Of a stretch of 64,000 nt of DNA, positions 40,785-48,886 are shown piece by piece. The position numbers and the translations under genes are program-made. The stretch is from contig CATQGW010000001.1 in the NCBI GenBank assembly GCA_958295515.1, positions 1,222,564 through 1,286,563 on the forward strand. The letters are read 5' to 3'. The stretch comes from an uncultured Dehalococcoidia bacterium (lineage in GTDB: Bacteria > Chloroflexota > Dehalococcoidia > Bin125). Position 1 is the stretch's first letter; every line of letters starts with the position of its first letter. The notes beneath the pieces were generated by a model that saw only the letters and a program-made list of their open reading frames with translations, did no database searches and was not told the DNA's origin.

Positions 40785-41170
40785 CCAGGCCGCCTGTAAG
40801 CCGGGTTCTGTATCCGCCGAAGCGGCGGCGGCCATCCATCTGAAGCGGCGGTTGCCCGCCGCTTTGAGCGACCTACCCGGAGACGGCGCGGGACGCGCCT
40901 GCGATGCGCCGAAGCGCGCCGCTGCCTCCCTATTTGGTCTTGCTCCGGGCGGGGCTTGCCCAGCCGGCCGGTCTCCCGACCGCTGGTGCGCTCTTACCGC
41001 ACCATTTCACCCTTACCGCGCGAACCGAGGCGCGCGCGGCGGTATGTTTCTGTGGCGCTTTCCGTCAGGTTGCCCTGCCTGGGAGTTACCCAGCGCCCTG
41101 TCCCGCGGAGCCCGGACTTTCCTCGAGGCGTGTGGTGGAATCGCCCCGCGGCCGCCCGGCGGCCTGGCCG
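40785..41170 (-). ncRNA. rnpB: RNase P RNA (bacterial class A)
   Basis: The catalytic RNA of ribonuclease P, about 386 bases. Conserved blocks on the minus strand: GAGGAAAGTCCGGGCTCC near the 5' end, ACAGAAACATACCGCC, AGGGTGAAATGGTGCGGTAA, GAGCAAGACCAAATAGGGAG, and the 3' block GAACCCGGCTTACAGGCGG. The P1 helix is visible: 41158-41167 pairs exactly with 40785-40794 (ten base pairs). Ends are set from P1 and are good to a few bases. TAGACT at 41180-41175 is a suitable -10 for a start near 41168. Confidence 0.96.
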
Positions 41171-41174
41171 CCTC

Positions 41175-41180
41175 AGTCTA
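41175..41180 (-). promoter_or_regulatory. -10 box of rnpB
   Basis: TAGACT on the minus strand ends about seven bases before the predicted 5' end of the RNase P RNA. No clear -35 is seen. Confidence 0.45.
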
Positions 41181-41206
41181 CCCCTGCGAACGCGCGCGAA
41201 CAGGCC

Positions 41207-41250
41207 CTACTCAGCTGCATCAATCTCCGCGCTCCACCGCCAGCCGAGCG
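41207..41250 (-). pseudogene. Remnant of an RCC1-like gene end
   Basis: The minus-strand frame here ends LGWRWSAEIDAAE-stop, matching the C-terminus GRWRWSAEIAPAK-stop of the gene at 42774. The DNA around it (AGGCCCTACTCAGC) also matches the region at the end of that gene (AGGCCCTACTTAGC). No further repeats of the protein remain, so this is a leftover of a duplicated copy. The rest of the gap to 41447 shows nothing recognisable. Confidence 0.55.
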
Positions 41251-41447
41251 AGCGCCGATCGGCCCGCCTGCGCGCTATGCAAACGCCGGTGCCCCACCCG
41301 AAGTCTCGGCCCGCTTGCCGCAGCACCGCACAAACCCTAGTGTGTCCGCCGCAGCACATATTGCCTACAGAGGGAACAAGCCCCGGCAGCTCGTCGCCTA
41401 AGCCCCACACCCTCTCCCCCATCGCCAATACCTGGAGGGTCCGCCCG

Positions 41448-42647
41448 ATGCCGAACCTTGCCCATCGCACCGCAACGCTTGCTGTCCTGTGTGTCGCGAT
41501 CATCGCTGGTGCCGTCGCCCTTGACTTGTCAAGCGTCAGCGCCCAGAGCGACGAGGAGCAGACTGGGCGCGTCGTCGCCCGACGGCTTGACGACGGCCGT
41601 ACCGAGTTCGGCTGGCAGCCAAGCGGCGGCGCGCGAGTCTTGCCTCGATCCCGATTCTTCCCTGCCGATGCCCGCGTAGACCGCTGGCTGAACAGCAGTG
41701 CCGTAGAGGTAGACGGCGCGGTGATCGGCCGCATCAGCGCACGGCTGTTGAACGACGGCAGGATCGAATTCGCATTCACGCCGTTGGATGGGGAGCGGAT
41801 CGAACCGACGCAGCGCTACTTCCCGCCCCGCCCCGGGCATTCACGCTGGCTGCGCAGTACCGAGATCACGATCGGCTGGCCCGACGGATTGCCATTGATT
41901 CGAGTCTTCGCCGGCGAGGAGGGCGTGACGGAGGCGCAGTTGGCAGCGGTTCGGCAGCGGATGAACCAGATCGTGCGGGCGTACGCAGCCCGCTGGGGCG
42001 CAAACGCCGTCCCGCCCGCGCAGGTGCAGGTCCACATCACCGAAGCGGCGCAACGCGCGGCGAGTGGCTATGGGAGCCTGCACCCGTGCGCGCAGCCATA
42101 CACCGACGCGCAGGGCAACTCGACGATCGCCTACCGTTTCGGCTGTTCGGGCGCGTCACATTTCGTGCTGGGGCACGAGTACATGCACCTCGTGCAAACC
42201 CACTTCGGCGGGAGACTGGGGTATTGGCCGAACACCCCGATATGGCTGATTGAGGGCTCGGCAGAGTGGGTAGAAACCATCTACGAGTCGCTGAACGGAG
42301 GACGCTCCTATCAGGCGCTGCAATCGGGCAACTGGTGGGCGGCGCGGCAGGCGCGGAACCAGTACGCGCTCGACGACCCGGCGCTGTGCGGCTGCCCGCC
42401 GCACTACGCGGCCTACACGATGGGTTTTGTAGCCGTTGAGCGGCTGGCGCAGCTGGCGGGGGAGCAGGCGGTCTTCAACTTCTGGCCGCAGCTGCGGAAA
42501 GCGGATCAGACCGGGCGCGAGATCGAGGATGCGTTCGAAGCCGCGTTCGAAGCCGCGTTTGGAATCTCGCTCGCCGAGTTCTACGCGACATTCGACGACT
42601 ATCTGAACGACGATCGCCCCGCGGTCCGCCCCGCGCCGACCAACTGA
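41448..42647 (+). CDS. Secreted zinc metallopeptidase with two copies of a small repeated domain
   Basis: A 399-residue exported protein. Residues 10-32 are a signal peptide. Two units of a ~50-residue domain follow (about 40-88 and 94-140), each with AR-x-L-x-D-G-R-x-E-F, then R-x-F/Y-F-P and RW-x-x-S. The C-terminal part has the zinc motif HEYMH (243-247), followed 21 residues later by LIEGSAEWVE, whose Glu can be the third ligand, as in gluzincin peptidases. Four cysteines (C214, C233 and CGC) could form disulfides. ATG 41448 follows GGAGGG. The substrate is unknown. Confidence 0.78.
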   Translation: MPNLAHRTATLAVLCVAIIAGAVALDLSSVSAQSDEEQTGRVVARRLDDGRTEFGWQPSGGARVLPRSRFFPADARVDRWLNSSAVEVDGAVIGRISARLLNDGRIEFAFTPLDGERIEPTQRYFPPRPGHSRWLRSTEITIGWPDGLPLIRVFAGEEGVTEAQLAAVRQRMNQIVRAYAARWGANAVPPAQVQVHITEAAQRAASGYGSLHPCAQPYTDAQGNSTIAYRFGCSGASHFVLGHEYMHLVQTHFGGRLGYWPNTPIWLIEGSAEWVETIYESLNGGRSYQALQSGNWWAARQARNQYALDDPALCGCPPHYAAYTMGFVAVERLAQLAGEQAVFNFWPQLRKADQTGREIEDAFEAAFEAAFGISLAEFYATFDDYLNDDRPAVRPAPTN

Positions 42648-42661
42648 AAGCCCCCGAAGAC

Positions 42662-42775
42662 ACCGAACCTTGCCCACCGCGCCGCCACACTTGCCACCCT
42701 ATGTGTCGCGATCATCGCTAGTGCCGTCGCGCTTGACTTGCCGAACGCCGTCGCGCAGAGCGACGAGTAGGCCCT
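42662..42775 (+). pseudogene. Decayed copy of the metallopeptidase signal-peptide region
   Basis: This stretch aligns with the first ~37 codons of the gene at 41448 (CCGAACCTTGCCCA, GTGTCGCGATCATCGCT, CAGAGCGACGAG are shared). The start ATG is now ACA and the frame ends in TAG directly after the signal-peptide region. It lies in the short gap between the peptidase and the convergent RCC1-like gene and marks an old duplication. Confidence 0.7.
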
Positions 42776-44954
42776 ACTTAGCCGGAGCAATCTCCGCGCT
42801 CCACCGCCAGCGTCCAACGTCTGCGCCGACGGGGAAGTGGCGCGACGGCGGCAGGATGCGTTCGCTGCCGGTTGGCGTGAAGGCGGCTTCGATCCGCCCG
42901 TTGGAGCGCAGGCGGGCGCTGATCCGGCCGAGCTCGACGCCCGATACCTCAATCGGGCTGGAGCGCAGCCAGCGACCGGCCTGCGCATCGGTGGGGAAGT
43001 AGCGCTGCGTCGGCAGCACGGGCTGCTGAGCGCCGGCGGGCAGCCAGGCGAACTCGGTGCGCCCGTCGGCCAGCCGACGGGCGAGGATCCGGCCGCGGTC
43101 GAGATCAATGACGGGCGGGGCGCTCGGCTGGCGCAGCGATGCGGGCAGATCGAGGACGCCGTTGTAGACCATCCAGCAGGAGACGCTTCCGGCTGCGCTC
43201 AGCGCGCAGGCGTGATGCGCGCCGACGCTGATCGCGCGGTGTTCTCCCGCGGGCGGCTGCGCCTGTCCGTTGAACTCGTAGCCCCAACACGTAATCACGC
43301 CCGACTCGCGCAGCCCGCAGGTTTGCCGCGAGCCTGCGCTGAGTGCGCGAAATTGGCCGCTCGGCGCATCTGCCTGGCCGTACGAGTTCCAGCCCCAACA
43401 CGTAATCTCGCCCGATTCGCGCAGTCCGCAGTTGTGCCGCGAGCCTGCGCTGAGCGCACGGTACGGTCCCGCGGGCGCGTCCGCTTCGCCGTAGGCGTTC
43501 CAGCCCCAGCACTCGATCTCACCCGCCGCCTGTAGTCCGCAGCTGTGCTCGCCGCCCGCGCTGACGGCGCTGAATTGACCCGCCGGCGCATCCGCCTTGC
43601 TCTCGTTTACGCGAGGCCCGTGGTCAACCATGAGAGAGGCAACGGCACCCCAGCACTCGATTTCACCCGACTCGCGCAGTCCGCAGCTGTGCTCCACGCT
43701 TGCACTGATCGCGCTGAAGCGGCCCGTTGGTGCGTCTGTTGAGCCGCTGGTGTTCCAGCCCCAGCACTCGACTTCGCTCGACTCCCGCAGTCCACAGCTG
43801 TGATGCGCGCCTGCGCTCACGGCGCGGAAGCGACTCTCCGTCGCGTCTGCTTGGCGGGAGCTGCCGGCTCCCCAGCACTCGACTGCGCCCGACTCCAGCA
43901 GGCCGCAACTGCGCGATGCGCCCGCGCTGATCGCGCGGAAGCGACCCTCCGGGGCGTTCGCTTGCCCGTAGTCGCGGCTTGCGCCCCAGCATTCGATCTC
44001 ACCCGATTCGCGCAACCCGCAGCTGTGGTTGTAGCTGGAGTCGACTGCGCGGAAGCGACCCTCTGGGGTGTCTGTTTGGCTGGCGCCGTTGGCTCCCCAG
44101 CACTCGACTACGCCCGACTCCAGCAGGCCGCAACTGCGCGACGCGCCCGCGCTGACGGCGCGGAAGCGACCCTCCGTCGCGTCTGGGGCGTTGTTTTTGT
44201 ACCCGCCCCAGCACTCGATTTCGCCCGACTCGTGCAGGCCACAGCTGTGGATCGAGCCTGCACTGACCGCGCGAAAGCGACCCTTCGGCGCGTATGTTCG
44301 GCCCTCGATATATGACCCCCAGCACTCGATTTCACCCGACTCGCGCAGCCCGCAGCTGTGCGACTCGACCGGCCCCTTACCCGCGCTGACTGCGCGAAAG
44401 CGTCCCGGCGGCGCATCCGCTTGGCCGTCGTAGTTGCCTCCCCAGCATTCGACCTCGCCCGATTCCCGTAGCCCGCAGCTGTGCCACGCACCCGCGCTGA
44501 CTGCGCGAAAGCGTCCCGGCGGCGCATCCGTTTGACCCAGGCAGTCTGCTCCGACCGACGCCCGCCACGCGCAGCCGAACGGGGTGACCACCCGATAGCC
44601 TCTGTACCGCTTGTCCGTTTGGGTTGGCCTACTCCAGCCCCAACAGTCCAACTCGCCTGACTCGCGCACTCCGCAGCTGTGGCTGATGCCTGCGCTGACC
44701 GCGCGAAAGCGGCCTGAGGGTGCGTCGGACTGGCCGAAGTCGTTGTTGCCCCAACACGCAATCTCGCCCGAGTCGAGCAGCGCGCAGGCGTGGCTGTAGC
44801 CGACGCTGATCGACACCGCGCGGTCGCCGGCTCCTGCTCCTGCCGGCTGCCAATCGCTTGCAACGCCAAGCGTCGCGGCGGCGATCAGCAGCAATGCGGC
44901 GAGCGCGGCAGTTGTCAGGGCGGTTCGGCGGCGGCGCGTAAGCGTGGCGGGCAT
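42774..44954 (-). CDS. Secreted RCC1-like repeat protein with C-terminal tandem domain
   Basis: A 726-residue exported protein. A hydrophobic signal lies at residues ~11-32. About 14 repeats of ~37 residues follow, with the pattern GRFRAVSAG-x-x-H-SCGLRESGEIECWG; each carries two cysteines. This resembles bacterial RCC1-type beta-propeller repeats, enough for two seven-bladed propellers. The last ~105 residues hold two units of the small domain shared with the proteins at 10129 and 41448 (LARRLADGRTEFAW, QRYFP, RWLRSS; then ISARLRSNGRIE, SRHFP, GRWRWS). The DNA is a tandem array of ~110-base units, so copy number may vary. Function unknown; surface binding is a guess. Confidence 0.82.
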   Translation of the reverse strand: MPATLTRRRRTALTTAALAALLLIAAATLGVASDWQPAGAGAGDRAVSISVGYSHACALLDSGEIACWGNNDFGQSDAPSGRFRAVSAGISHSCGVRESGELDCWGWSRPTQTDKRYRGYRVVTPFGCAWRASVGADCLGQTDAPPGRFRAVSAGAWHSCGLRESGEVECWGGNYDGQADAPPGRFRAVSAGKGPVESHSCGLRESGEIECWGSYIEGRTYAPKGRFRAVSAGSIHSCGLHESGEIECWGGYKNNAPDATEGRFRAVSAGASRSCGLLESGVVECWGANGASQTDTPEGRFRAVDSSYNHSCGLRESGEIECWGASRDYGQANAPEGRFRAISAGASRSCGLLESGAVECWGAGSSRQADATESRFRAVSAGAHHSCGLRESSEVECWGWNTSGSTDAPTGRFSAISASVEHSCGLRESGEIECWGAVASLMVDHGPRVNESKADAPAGQFSAVSAGGEHSCGLQAAGEIECWGWNAYGEADAPAGPYRALSAGSRHNCGLRESGEITCWGWNSYGQADAPSGQFRALSAGSRQTCGLRESGVITCWGYEFNGQAQPPAGEHRAISVGAHHACALSAAGSVSCWMVYNGVLDLPASLRQPSAPPVIDLDRGRILARRLADGRTEFAWLPAGAQQPVLPTQRYFPTDAQAGRWLRSSPIEVSGVELGRISARLRSNGRIEAAFTPTGSERILPPSRHFPVGADVGRWRWSAEIAPAK

Positions 44955-45010
44955 GGGCTGCTCTCCGCCCTCGGAAGTCCCGCTGTAGCGAGAGGGAACG
45001 CGGCGTCAGT

Positions 45011-45415
45011 CTACTGTCGCTGGGCGTCGAGGGCGGCGTTGGCGAGGGCGTCGGCGGCGGTGTTTTGGGCGCGGGGGACGTGTCGGATGCTGAAGTTGGG
45101 GATGCGCTCGGTGAGCGCTTTGAGTTCGGCGTGGAGCGGTTTGAGGGCGGCGTTTTTGACGCGGTAGCGGCCCTGAATTTGGCGGACGATCAGTTCGCTG
45201 TCGAGGCGGAGTTCGAGCTCGGTTGCGCCGTGTCGGGCGGCGGCTTCGAGGGCGGCGATTGCGCCGCGGTATTCGGCGACGTTGTTGGTGGCGCGTCCGA
45301 TGGCCTGGCCGGCGGCTTCGATTTCGTCGCCGCGTTCGTCGGCGAGCAGGTACCCGAAGGCGGCGGGGCCGGGGTTGCCGCGCGATGCGCCGTCGGCCCA
45401 GGCGATCAGCTTCAC
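45011..45415 (-). CDS. rnhA: Ribonuclease HI (short type)
   Basis: A 134-residue RNase H fold protein: AWADGASRGNPGPA with the first catalytic Asp, TNNVAEYRGAIAAL with the Glu, RLDSELIVRQIQG with the second Asp and NTAADALANAALD with the last. It lacks the basic protrusion of E. coli RNase HI, as in many archaeal and actinobacterial proteins. Degrades RNA in RNA/DNA hybrids. Last gene of a leftward group with the recombinase-like and zinc-ribbon genes. Confidence 0.92.
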   Translation of the reverse strand: MKLIAWADGASRGNPGPAAFGYLLADERGDEIEAAGQAIGRATNNVAEYRGAIAALEAAARHGATELELRLDSELIVRQIQGRYRVKNAALKPLHAELKALTERIPNFSIRHVPRAQNTAADALANAALDAQRQ

Positions 45416-45437
45416 GGTGCGGCTTTCATCATGCGGC

Positions 45438-46880
45438 TCAGGCGCGCAGAATAGTTTGGATGCCGCGGTCGCGGACCACGACGCGCTCGATCAGGTCGGC
45501 GAGCAGGGCGCGCTGCTGCTCGAAGGAGAGGGATTCCCAGTCGTCGCGCACCTGGGCCAGCAGCTGTTTGCGGCGGCGGCGGCGCTGGGCGTCGGTGGTG
45601 TGCGCGGCGAGCCGCCCGCGCAGGCGCTCGACATCGGCTTCGGCGCGCTCGTATTCGTCGATGATGCGTGCGGATTCCTCGCGCAGCGCCTGGATTGAGC
45701 CGCCGCCCACGCTGGCCGTGTCGAGCGCCTGGCCGAGCCGTCGGTCGAGGGCGCGCAGGCGCGACTGGGCTTTGGAGAGCGCGGAGGTGGCTTCGGCGAC
45801 GACGGCGTTGGCGTCGCCGGCCAGCACGAGGGCGGGTCGCGGGTCGCCGTTGCGCTCGCCGCGCAGGTGCGCCAGCACCTCGTCTTCGAGCTCCTCGGCG
45901 CGGCGGGTGTGGTACTCGCCGACCGACTGGTTGGTGCGCGCGCCGCTCTGGTAGTAGCGGTAGACGCCGCTGGCTTTTTCGCCGTCGGCGCGGTTCCAGC
46001 GTTGGCGGCGGGTGACGCCGATCATGCGGCTGCCGCTTTCGCCGCACCAGACCAGCCCGGCGAGCAGGAATTGTCCGCCGTGCGAGGTGCCGGGCGCGGT
46101 GCGTCGTGCGGCCATTTTTTGCTGCACGGTGTTGAAGTCGGGCAGGGTGATCAGCGGTTCGTGGTTGTTGGGGACGCTGACGCCGAAGCGCTGGTAGGCG
46201 CCGATGTAGACGCGGTTGCGGAGCAGGTCGCGGATCGTGACCATGCTCCAGTTGCCGCCGCGCCGGGTGCGGTAGCCCTCCTGGTTGAGCCGCTGGGCGA
46301 TGCGGCGGATGCCGAGTTCCTCATCGAGGTACATGCGCACGATGTAGCGGACGACGGCGGCCTCGGCGTCAACCGGCTCGAAGCGTCCGTCGGGACCGAT
46401 GCCGTAGCCGTAGGGGGGGCGTCCCATGGCTTGGCCGCGCACGGCGCGGCGGCGCATTGCGTCGCGCACGCGGCGTCCGCGCTCGCGCGGCTGCTGGCGC
46501 TCCCAGAGTTCGAGCGTGGCGGACTCGTCGAGCGGGCCTTCGGCGAGCGAGATCACCTGTGCGCCGCGGGCGCGCAGCTGGATTACGGCGCGGACGCACT
46601 GGTTGGCGTCCGCGCCGAGCCGGCGAAAGGCGGGCACGGCGACGACGATGAAGCCTGCGGGCTGGTCGGCGAGGTGTTCGAGCAGCTGCGCGAAGCCCTG
46701 TCGCTGCGGCTCGCAGGAGGCGTCAAGGAAGGCGGCGGTGGGGTCGTAGCCGTGTTCGCTACAGAAGTCGAGGAATGCTGCGTTCTGTTCGGCCAACGCG
46801 GGCGCTCCCTCGCCGGTGTCATCTCCGCACCGACTGAGGTAGCCAATTGCGCGCACGGTCAGGCCACTTTCACCAGACAT
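45438..46880 (-). CDS. Serine-recombinase-like protein lacking catalytic residues
   Basis: A 480-residue protein with the architecture of large serine recombinases: resolvase-like N-terminus, recombinase domain (GRPPYGYGIGPDGRFEPV, IAQRLNQEGYRTRRG, LLRNRVYIGAYQ), a ribbon region and a long coiled coil. The usual Y-x-R-x-S is replaced by YLSRCGDD, so the catalytic Ser aligns with Cys and its partner Arg with Ser. The D-R-L-x-R motif reads R-R-L-G-A, and the zinc ribbon keeps one Cys (VWCGESG). It is therefore probably not a recombinase but a DNA-binding protein. ATG 46880 lies within the end of the zinc-ribbon gene. No att sites or phage genes are near. Confidence 0.75.
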   Translation of the reverse strand: MSGESGLTVRAIGYLSRCGDDTGEGAPALAEQNAAFLDFCSEHGYDPTAAFLDASCEPQRQGFAQLLEHLADQPAGFIVVAVPAFRRLGADANQCVRAVIQLRARGAQVISLAEGPLDESATLELWERQQPRERGRRVRDAMRRRAVRGQAMGRPPYGYGIGPDGRFEPVDAEAAVVRYIVRMYLDEELGIRRIAQRLNQEGYRTRRGGNWSMVTIRDLLRNRVYIGAYQRFGVSVPNNHEPLITLPDFNTVQQKMAARRTAPGTSHGGQFLLAGLVWCGESGSRMIGVTRRQRWNRADGEKASGVYRYYQSGARTNQSVGEYHTRRAEELEDEVLAHLRGERNGDPRPALVLAGDANAVVAEATSALSKAQSRLRALDRRLGQALDTASVGGGSIQALREESARIIDEYERAEADVERLRGRLAAHTTDAQRRRRRKQLLAQVRDDWESLSFEQQRALLADLIERVVVRDRGIQTILRA

Positions 46881-47554
46881 CCGCAGGAGGGGCACTCGAT
46901 CGGGTCGTTGGCGCGGCGGGCGCGGGTGATGATCATCGTCGGCAGGGTCAGGCGGCACTCTTCGCAGACGCCGCCGGCGACAGCGGCGACGACGCGCGGG
47001 CGGCGCAGGCGGTAGGCGTCGTAGACGCTCAGGTCAGATTGACTGAGCCGCTTGCGCTGTTCGTCGACCAGTTGATCCAGCGCGGTGACCTGGCTCTGGG
47101 CGTTGTCGCGCTGCTCGCGCAGTTCGGCCTGGCCGGTGTTCCAGATGTGGAGCGAGGTTTCGCGCAGCTCGCGCAGCCAGCGCTCGGCGGCGGCGTTTTC
47201 GTCGGAATGATTGCGTGCGGCCAGTTCGGCGTCGCGCAGCTCGGTCAGACGCTGGCGTTGGGCGTAGAGGTCGCGCTGCAGGTCTTCGAGCACGCGGGGG
47301 TTGGTCTCGGCGCCGCCGTAGAGCCGCTTGTCGGCGGCGTCAATGCGGCGCTGCGCGGTCTCGACGGCGGCGGCGGCCTCGCGCAACGCGCCGGCGGCCT
47401 GGGCGGCGAGCAGCGTCTGCGCTTCGCACTCGGCGTCCAAGCCCTCAACGAAGGGTGGGTCGGCGATTTGTTCGACGATGGCCTCGAGCTTGCGCTTCGC
47501 GTCGTCGCGCTGCAGATCGATTTTCTGCAGCTCCTGCATCTCTTCGAGGTCCAT
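46859..47554 (-). CDS. Coiled-coil protein with C4 zinc ribbon
   Basis: A 231-residue member of the family of C4-type zinc-ribbon proteins with a long helical hairpin (residues ~5-175). It ends in the ribbon CEECRLTLP...CPSCG with the preceding YDAYRLRRPRVVAAVAGG typical of the family. The exact function is unknown; the gene commonly sits near RNase HI and rnpB, as it does here. It overlaps the start of the recombinase-like gene by 22 bases. Confidence 0.85.
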   Translation of the reverse strand: MDLEEMQELQKIDLQRDDAKRKLEAIVEQIADPPFVEGLDAECEAQTLLAAQAAGALREAAAAVETAQRRIDAADKRLYGGAETNPRVLEDLQRDLYAQRQRLTELRDAELAARNHSDENAAAERWLRELRETSLHIWNTGQAELREQRDNAQSQVTALDQLVDEQRKRLSQSDLSVYDAYRLRRPRVVAAVAGGVCEECRLTLPTMIITRARRANDPIECPSCGCLVKVA

Positions 47555-47664
47555 GCGGGTCGCTTCTGTTGGCGTGCGGCTGGCGGCGTTGCTGTCAGTC
47601 TATGCCCCGCGCGCGCCGCTGCCAACGAATCTTCGCACAGCTGCCGTAACGCGGTCCACGCCGC

Positions 47665-48087
47665 TCAGAAGATTTTGGCGATGAACAAGCCGAGCATGGC
47701 GATCTGCGTCGCCGCGAGGATGCCGATCACCCACATCAACATCGTGAAGCGCTGGTCAACGGAGTTGAAGCGCTGGTCGACCGAGTCGAAATGCTGGTCG
47801 ACCGAGTCGAAATGCTGGTCCGTGGAGCTGAAGCGCTGGTCGATGATCTCCTTGAGATCCTCGAAGCGCCGGTCCATTGCTTGTTTGAAATCCTCGAAGC
47901 GCTTTTCCATGGCCGCGAAGCGGATCCTGTTGCGCTCGTCAGCTTCGGCGAAGCGTTGGTTCACCTCGGCTTGCCTGGCGACATCGGCGTAGTCCTGCTC
48001 GATCAATTCGACGGCGCGCCGCGCCGCATCGACCTTGAGGCCGCCCTGGATCAGCGCGTCGGTGAGGGCGGGTTTGTCGAGAACCAT
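47665..48087 (-). CDS. Coiled-coil protein with C-terminal membrane anchor
   Basis: A 140-residue protein: a helical N-terminal half, a series of seven-residue repeats (QHFDSVD / QRFNSVD), and one membrane helix at about 117-137. It resembles the DUF1640/Bdr type of small coiled-coil membrane proteins of unknown function. Four 21-base DNA repeats (47755-47838) encode the heptads, so the length of the coil could vary by slippage. Divergent from the DUF177 gene. Confidence 0.7.
   Translation of the reverse strand: MVLDKPALTDALIQGGLKVDAARRAVELIEQDYADVARQAEVNQRFAEADERNRIRFAAMEKRFEDFKQAMDRRFEDLKEIIDQRFSSTDQHFDSVDQHFDSVDQRFNSVDQRFTMLMWVIGILAATQIAMLGLFIAKIF
47755..47838 (-). repeat. Four 21-bp tandem repeats inside the coiled-coil gene
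   Basis: Units of 21 bases (the second and third are identical) encode heptads of the coiled coil. Changes in copy number keep the frame. Confidence 0.8.
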
Positions 48088-48132
48088 GCCGCAATGCTAG
48101 CAGCCCGCGAGCGCTGATACGCTGAGCCGGCT

Positions 48133-48663
48133 ATGACCACCACACCTCGTCCGCCCGCCCCGCGGCGGCTTTCGTCGCTCCTGATCAATGTCTCCACGCT
48201 GCTTCAGGAACCGATCGGTTCGCTGCGCGAATTTCTACTTGATGACGCCGCGTTCAGTCACGACGGTGAGCGGCGAGCGGTGGACGGACCGCTGCGCCTG
48301 CTGCGCACCGACCAGTCGCTGCTCGCCAGCGGATGGCTGGGCATCGCGGTGGAGGACATCTGCGGCGGCTGCCTTGCGCCGCTGGCGCTGCGGCTGGAGC
48401 TGGAGTTCGACGAGGAGTTCTGGCCGCCGACCGACGCCCTGACAGGGCGGGCGCTGACGCCGCCGCCGGAGCGCGACGGCTTCGCGGTGATCGATGGGCA
48501 GATCGATCTGAGCGAGGTCGTGCGACAATATGTAGAGATGGCGCGGCCAATCAGCCCGCGCTGCGGGCCCGATTGCCCGGGCGTCGGCGCAAGCGCCGCG
48601 CCGAGCGAGCCGCCGACCGACGACCGCTGGGCGGCGCTGAGCGCGCTGCGTGAGCAGACCTGA
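48133..48663 (+). CDS. DUF177 / YceD family protein
   Basis: A 176-residue YceD-family protein, usually encoded directly before rpmF as here. The family is linked to 23S rRNA and ribosome assembly. Conserved features: LLRTDQSLLASGWLGIAVEDICGGCLAPL, the C-terminal VVRQYVEMARPISPRC and CGPDC. TACGCT lies nine bases before the ATG. Followed by rpmF, fabD, nusB and acpP. Confidence 0.88.
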   Translation: MTTTPRPPAPRRLSSLLINVSTLLQEPIGSLREFLLDDAAFSHDGERRAVDGPLRLLRTDQSLLASGWLGIAVEDICGGCLAPLALRLELEFDEEFWPPTDALTGRALTPPPERDGFAVIDGQIDLSEVVRQYVEMARPISPRCGPDCPGVGASAAPSEPPTDDRWAALSALREQT

Positions 48664-48700
48664 GCGCCGGTCGAACCGGCCGAACTGAAGGACGAAGCGA

Positions 48701-48883
48701 ATGCCCCCACTTCCGAAGCGCAAGTACGCCAAGACGCGCCAGCGGCTGCGCCGCCAGCACCACCGCGTGCGGCGGCCCAAGCTGGTCACCTGCGCCCAGT
48801 GCAACGAGACGCATCAGGCGCATCACATCTGCTGGGCCTGCGGCACCTACCGCGGCAACGCGGTGATCGAGGTCGGGGACTAG
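48701..48883 (+). CDS. rpmF: 50S ribosomal protein L32
   Basis: A 60-residue L32 (MPPLPKRKYAKTRQRLRR) with the zinc-binding Cys31, Cys34, Cys44 and Cys47. The start MPPLPKRK is slightly changed from the usual MAVPKRK. It sits between DUF177 and fabD, the classic arrangement linking ribosome and fatty-acid synthesis genes; fabD starts 3 bases after its stop. Confidence 0.96.
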   Translation: MPPLPKRKYAKTRQRLRRQHHRVRRPKLVTCAQCNETHQAHHICWACGTYRGNAVIEVGD

Positions 48884-48886
48884 CGG

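Noticed and set aside
42774..44954. Tandem ~110-base repeats as a possible CRISPR array
   Set aside because: The repeats keep one long open frame and encode an RCC1-like protein; there are no spacers or cas genes.
45438..46958. Serine recombinase as evidence of an integrated element
   Set aside because: No att-like repeats, phage genes or cargo; the catalytic residues are missing and the neighbours are conserved housekeeping genes.
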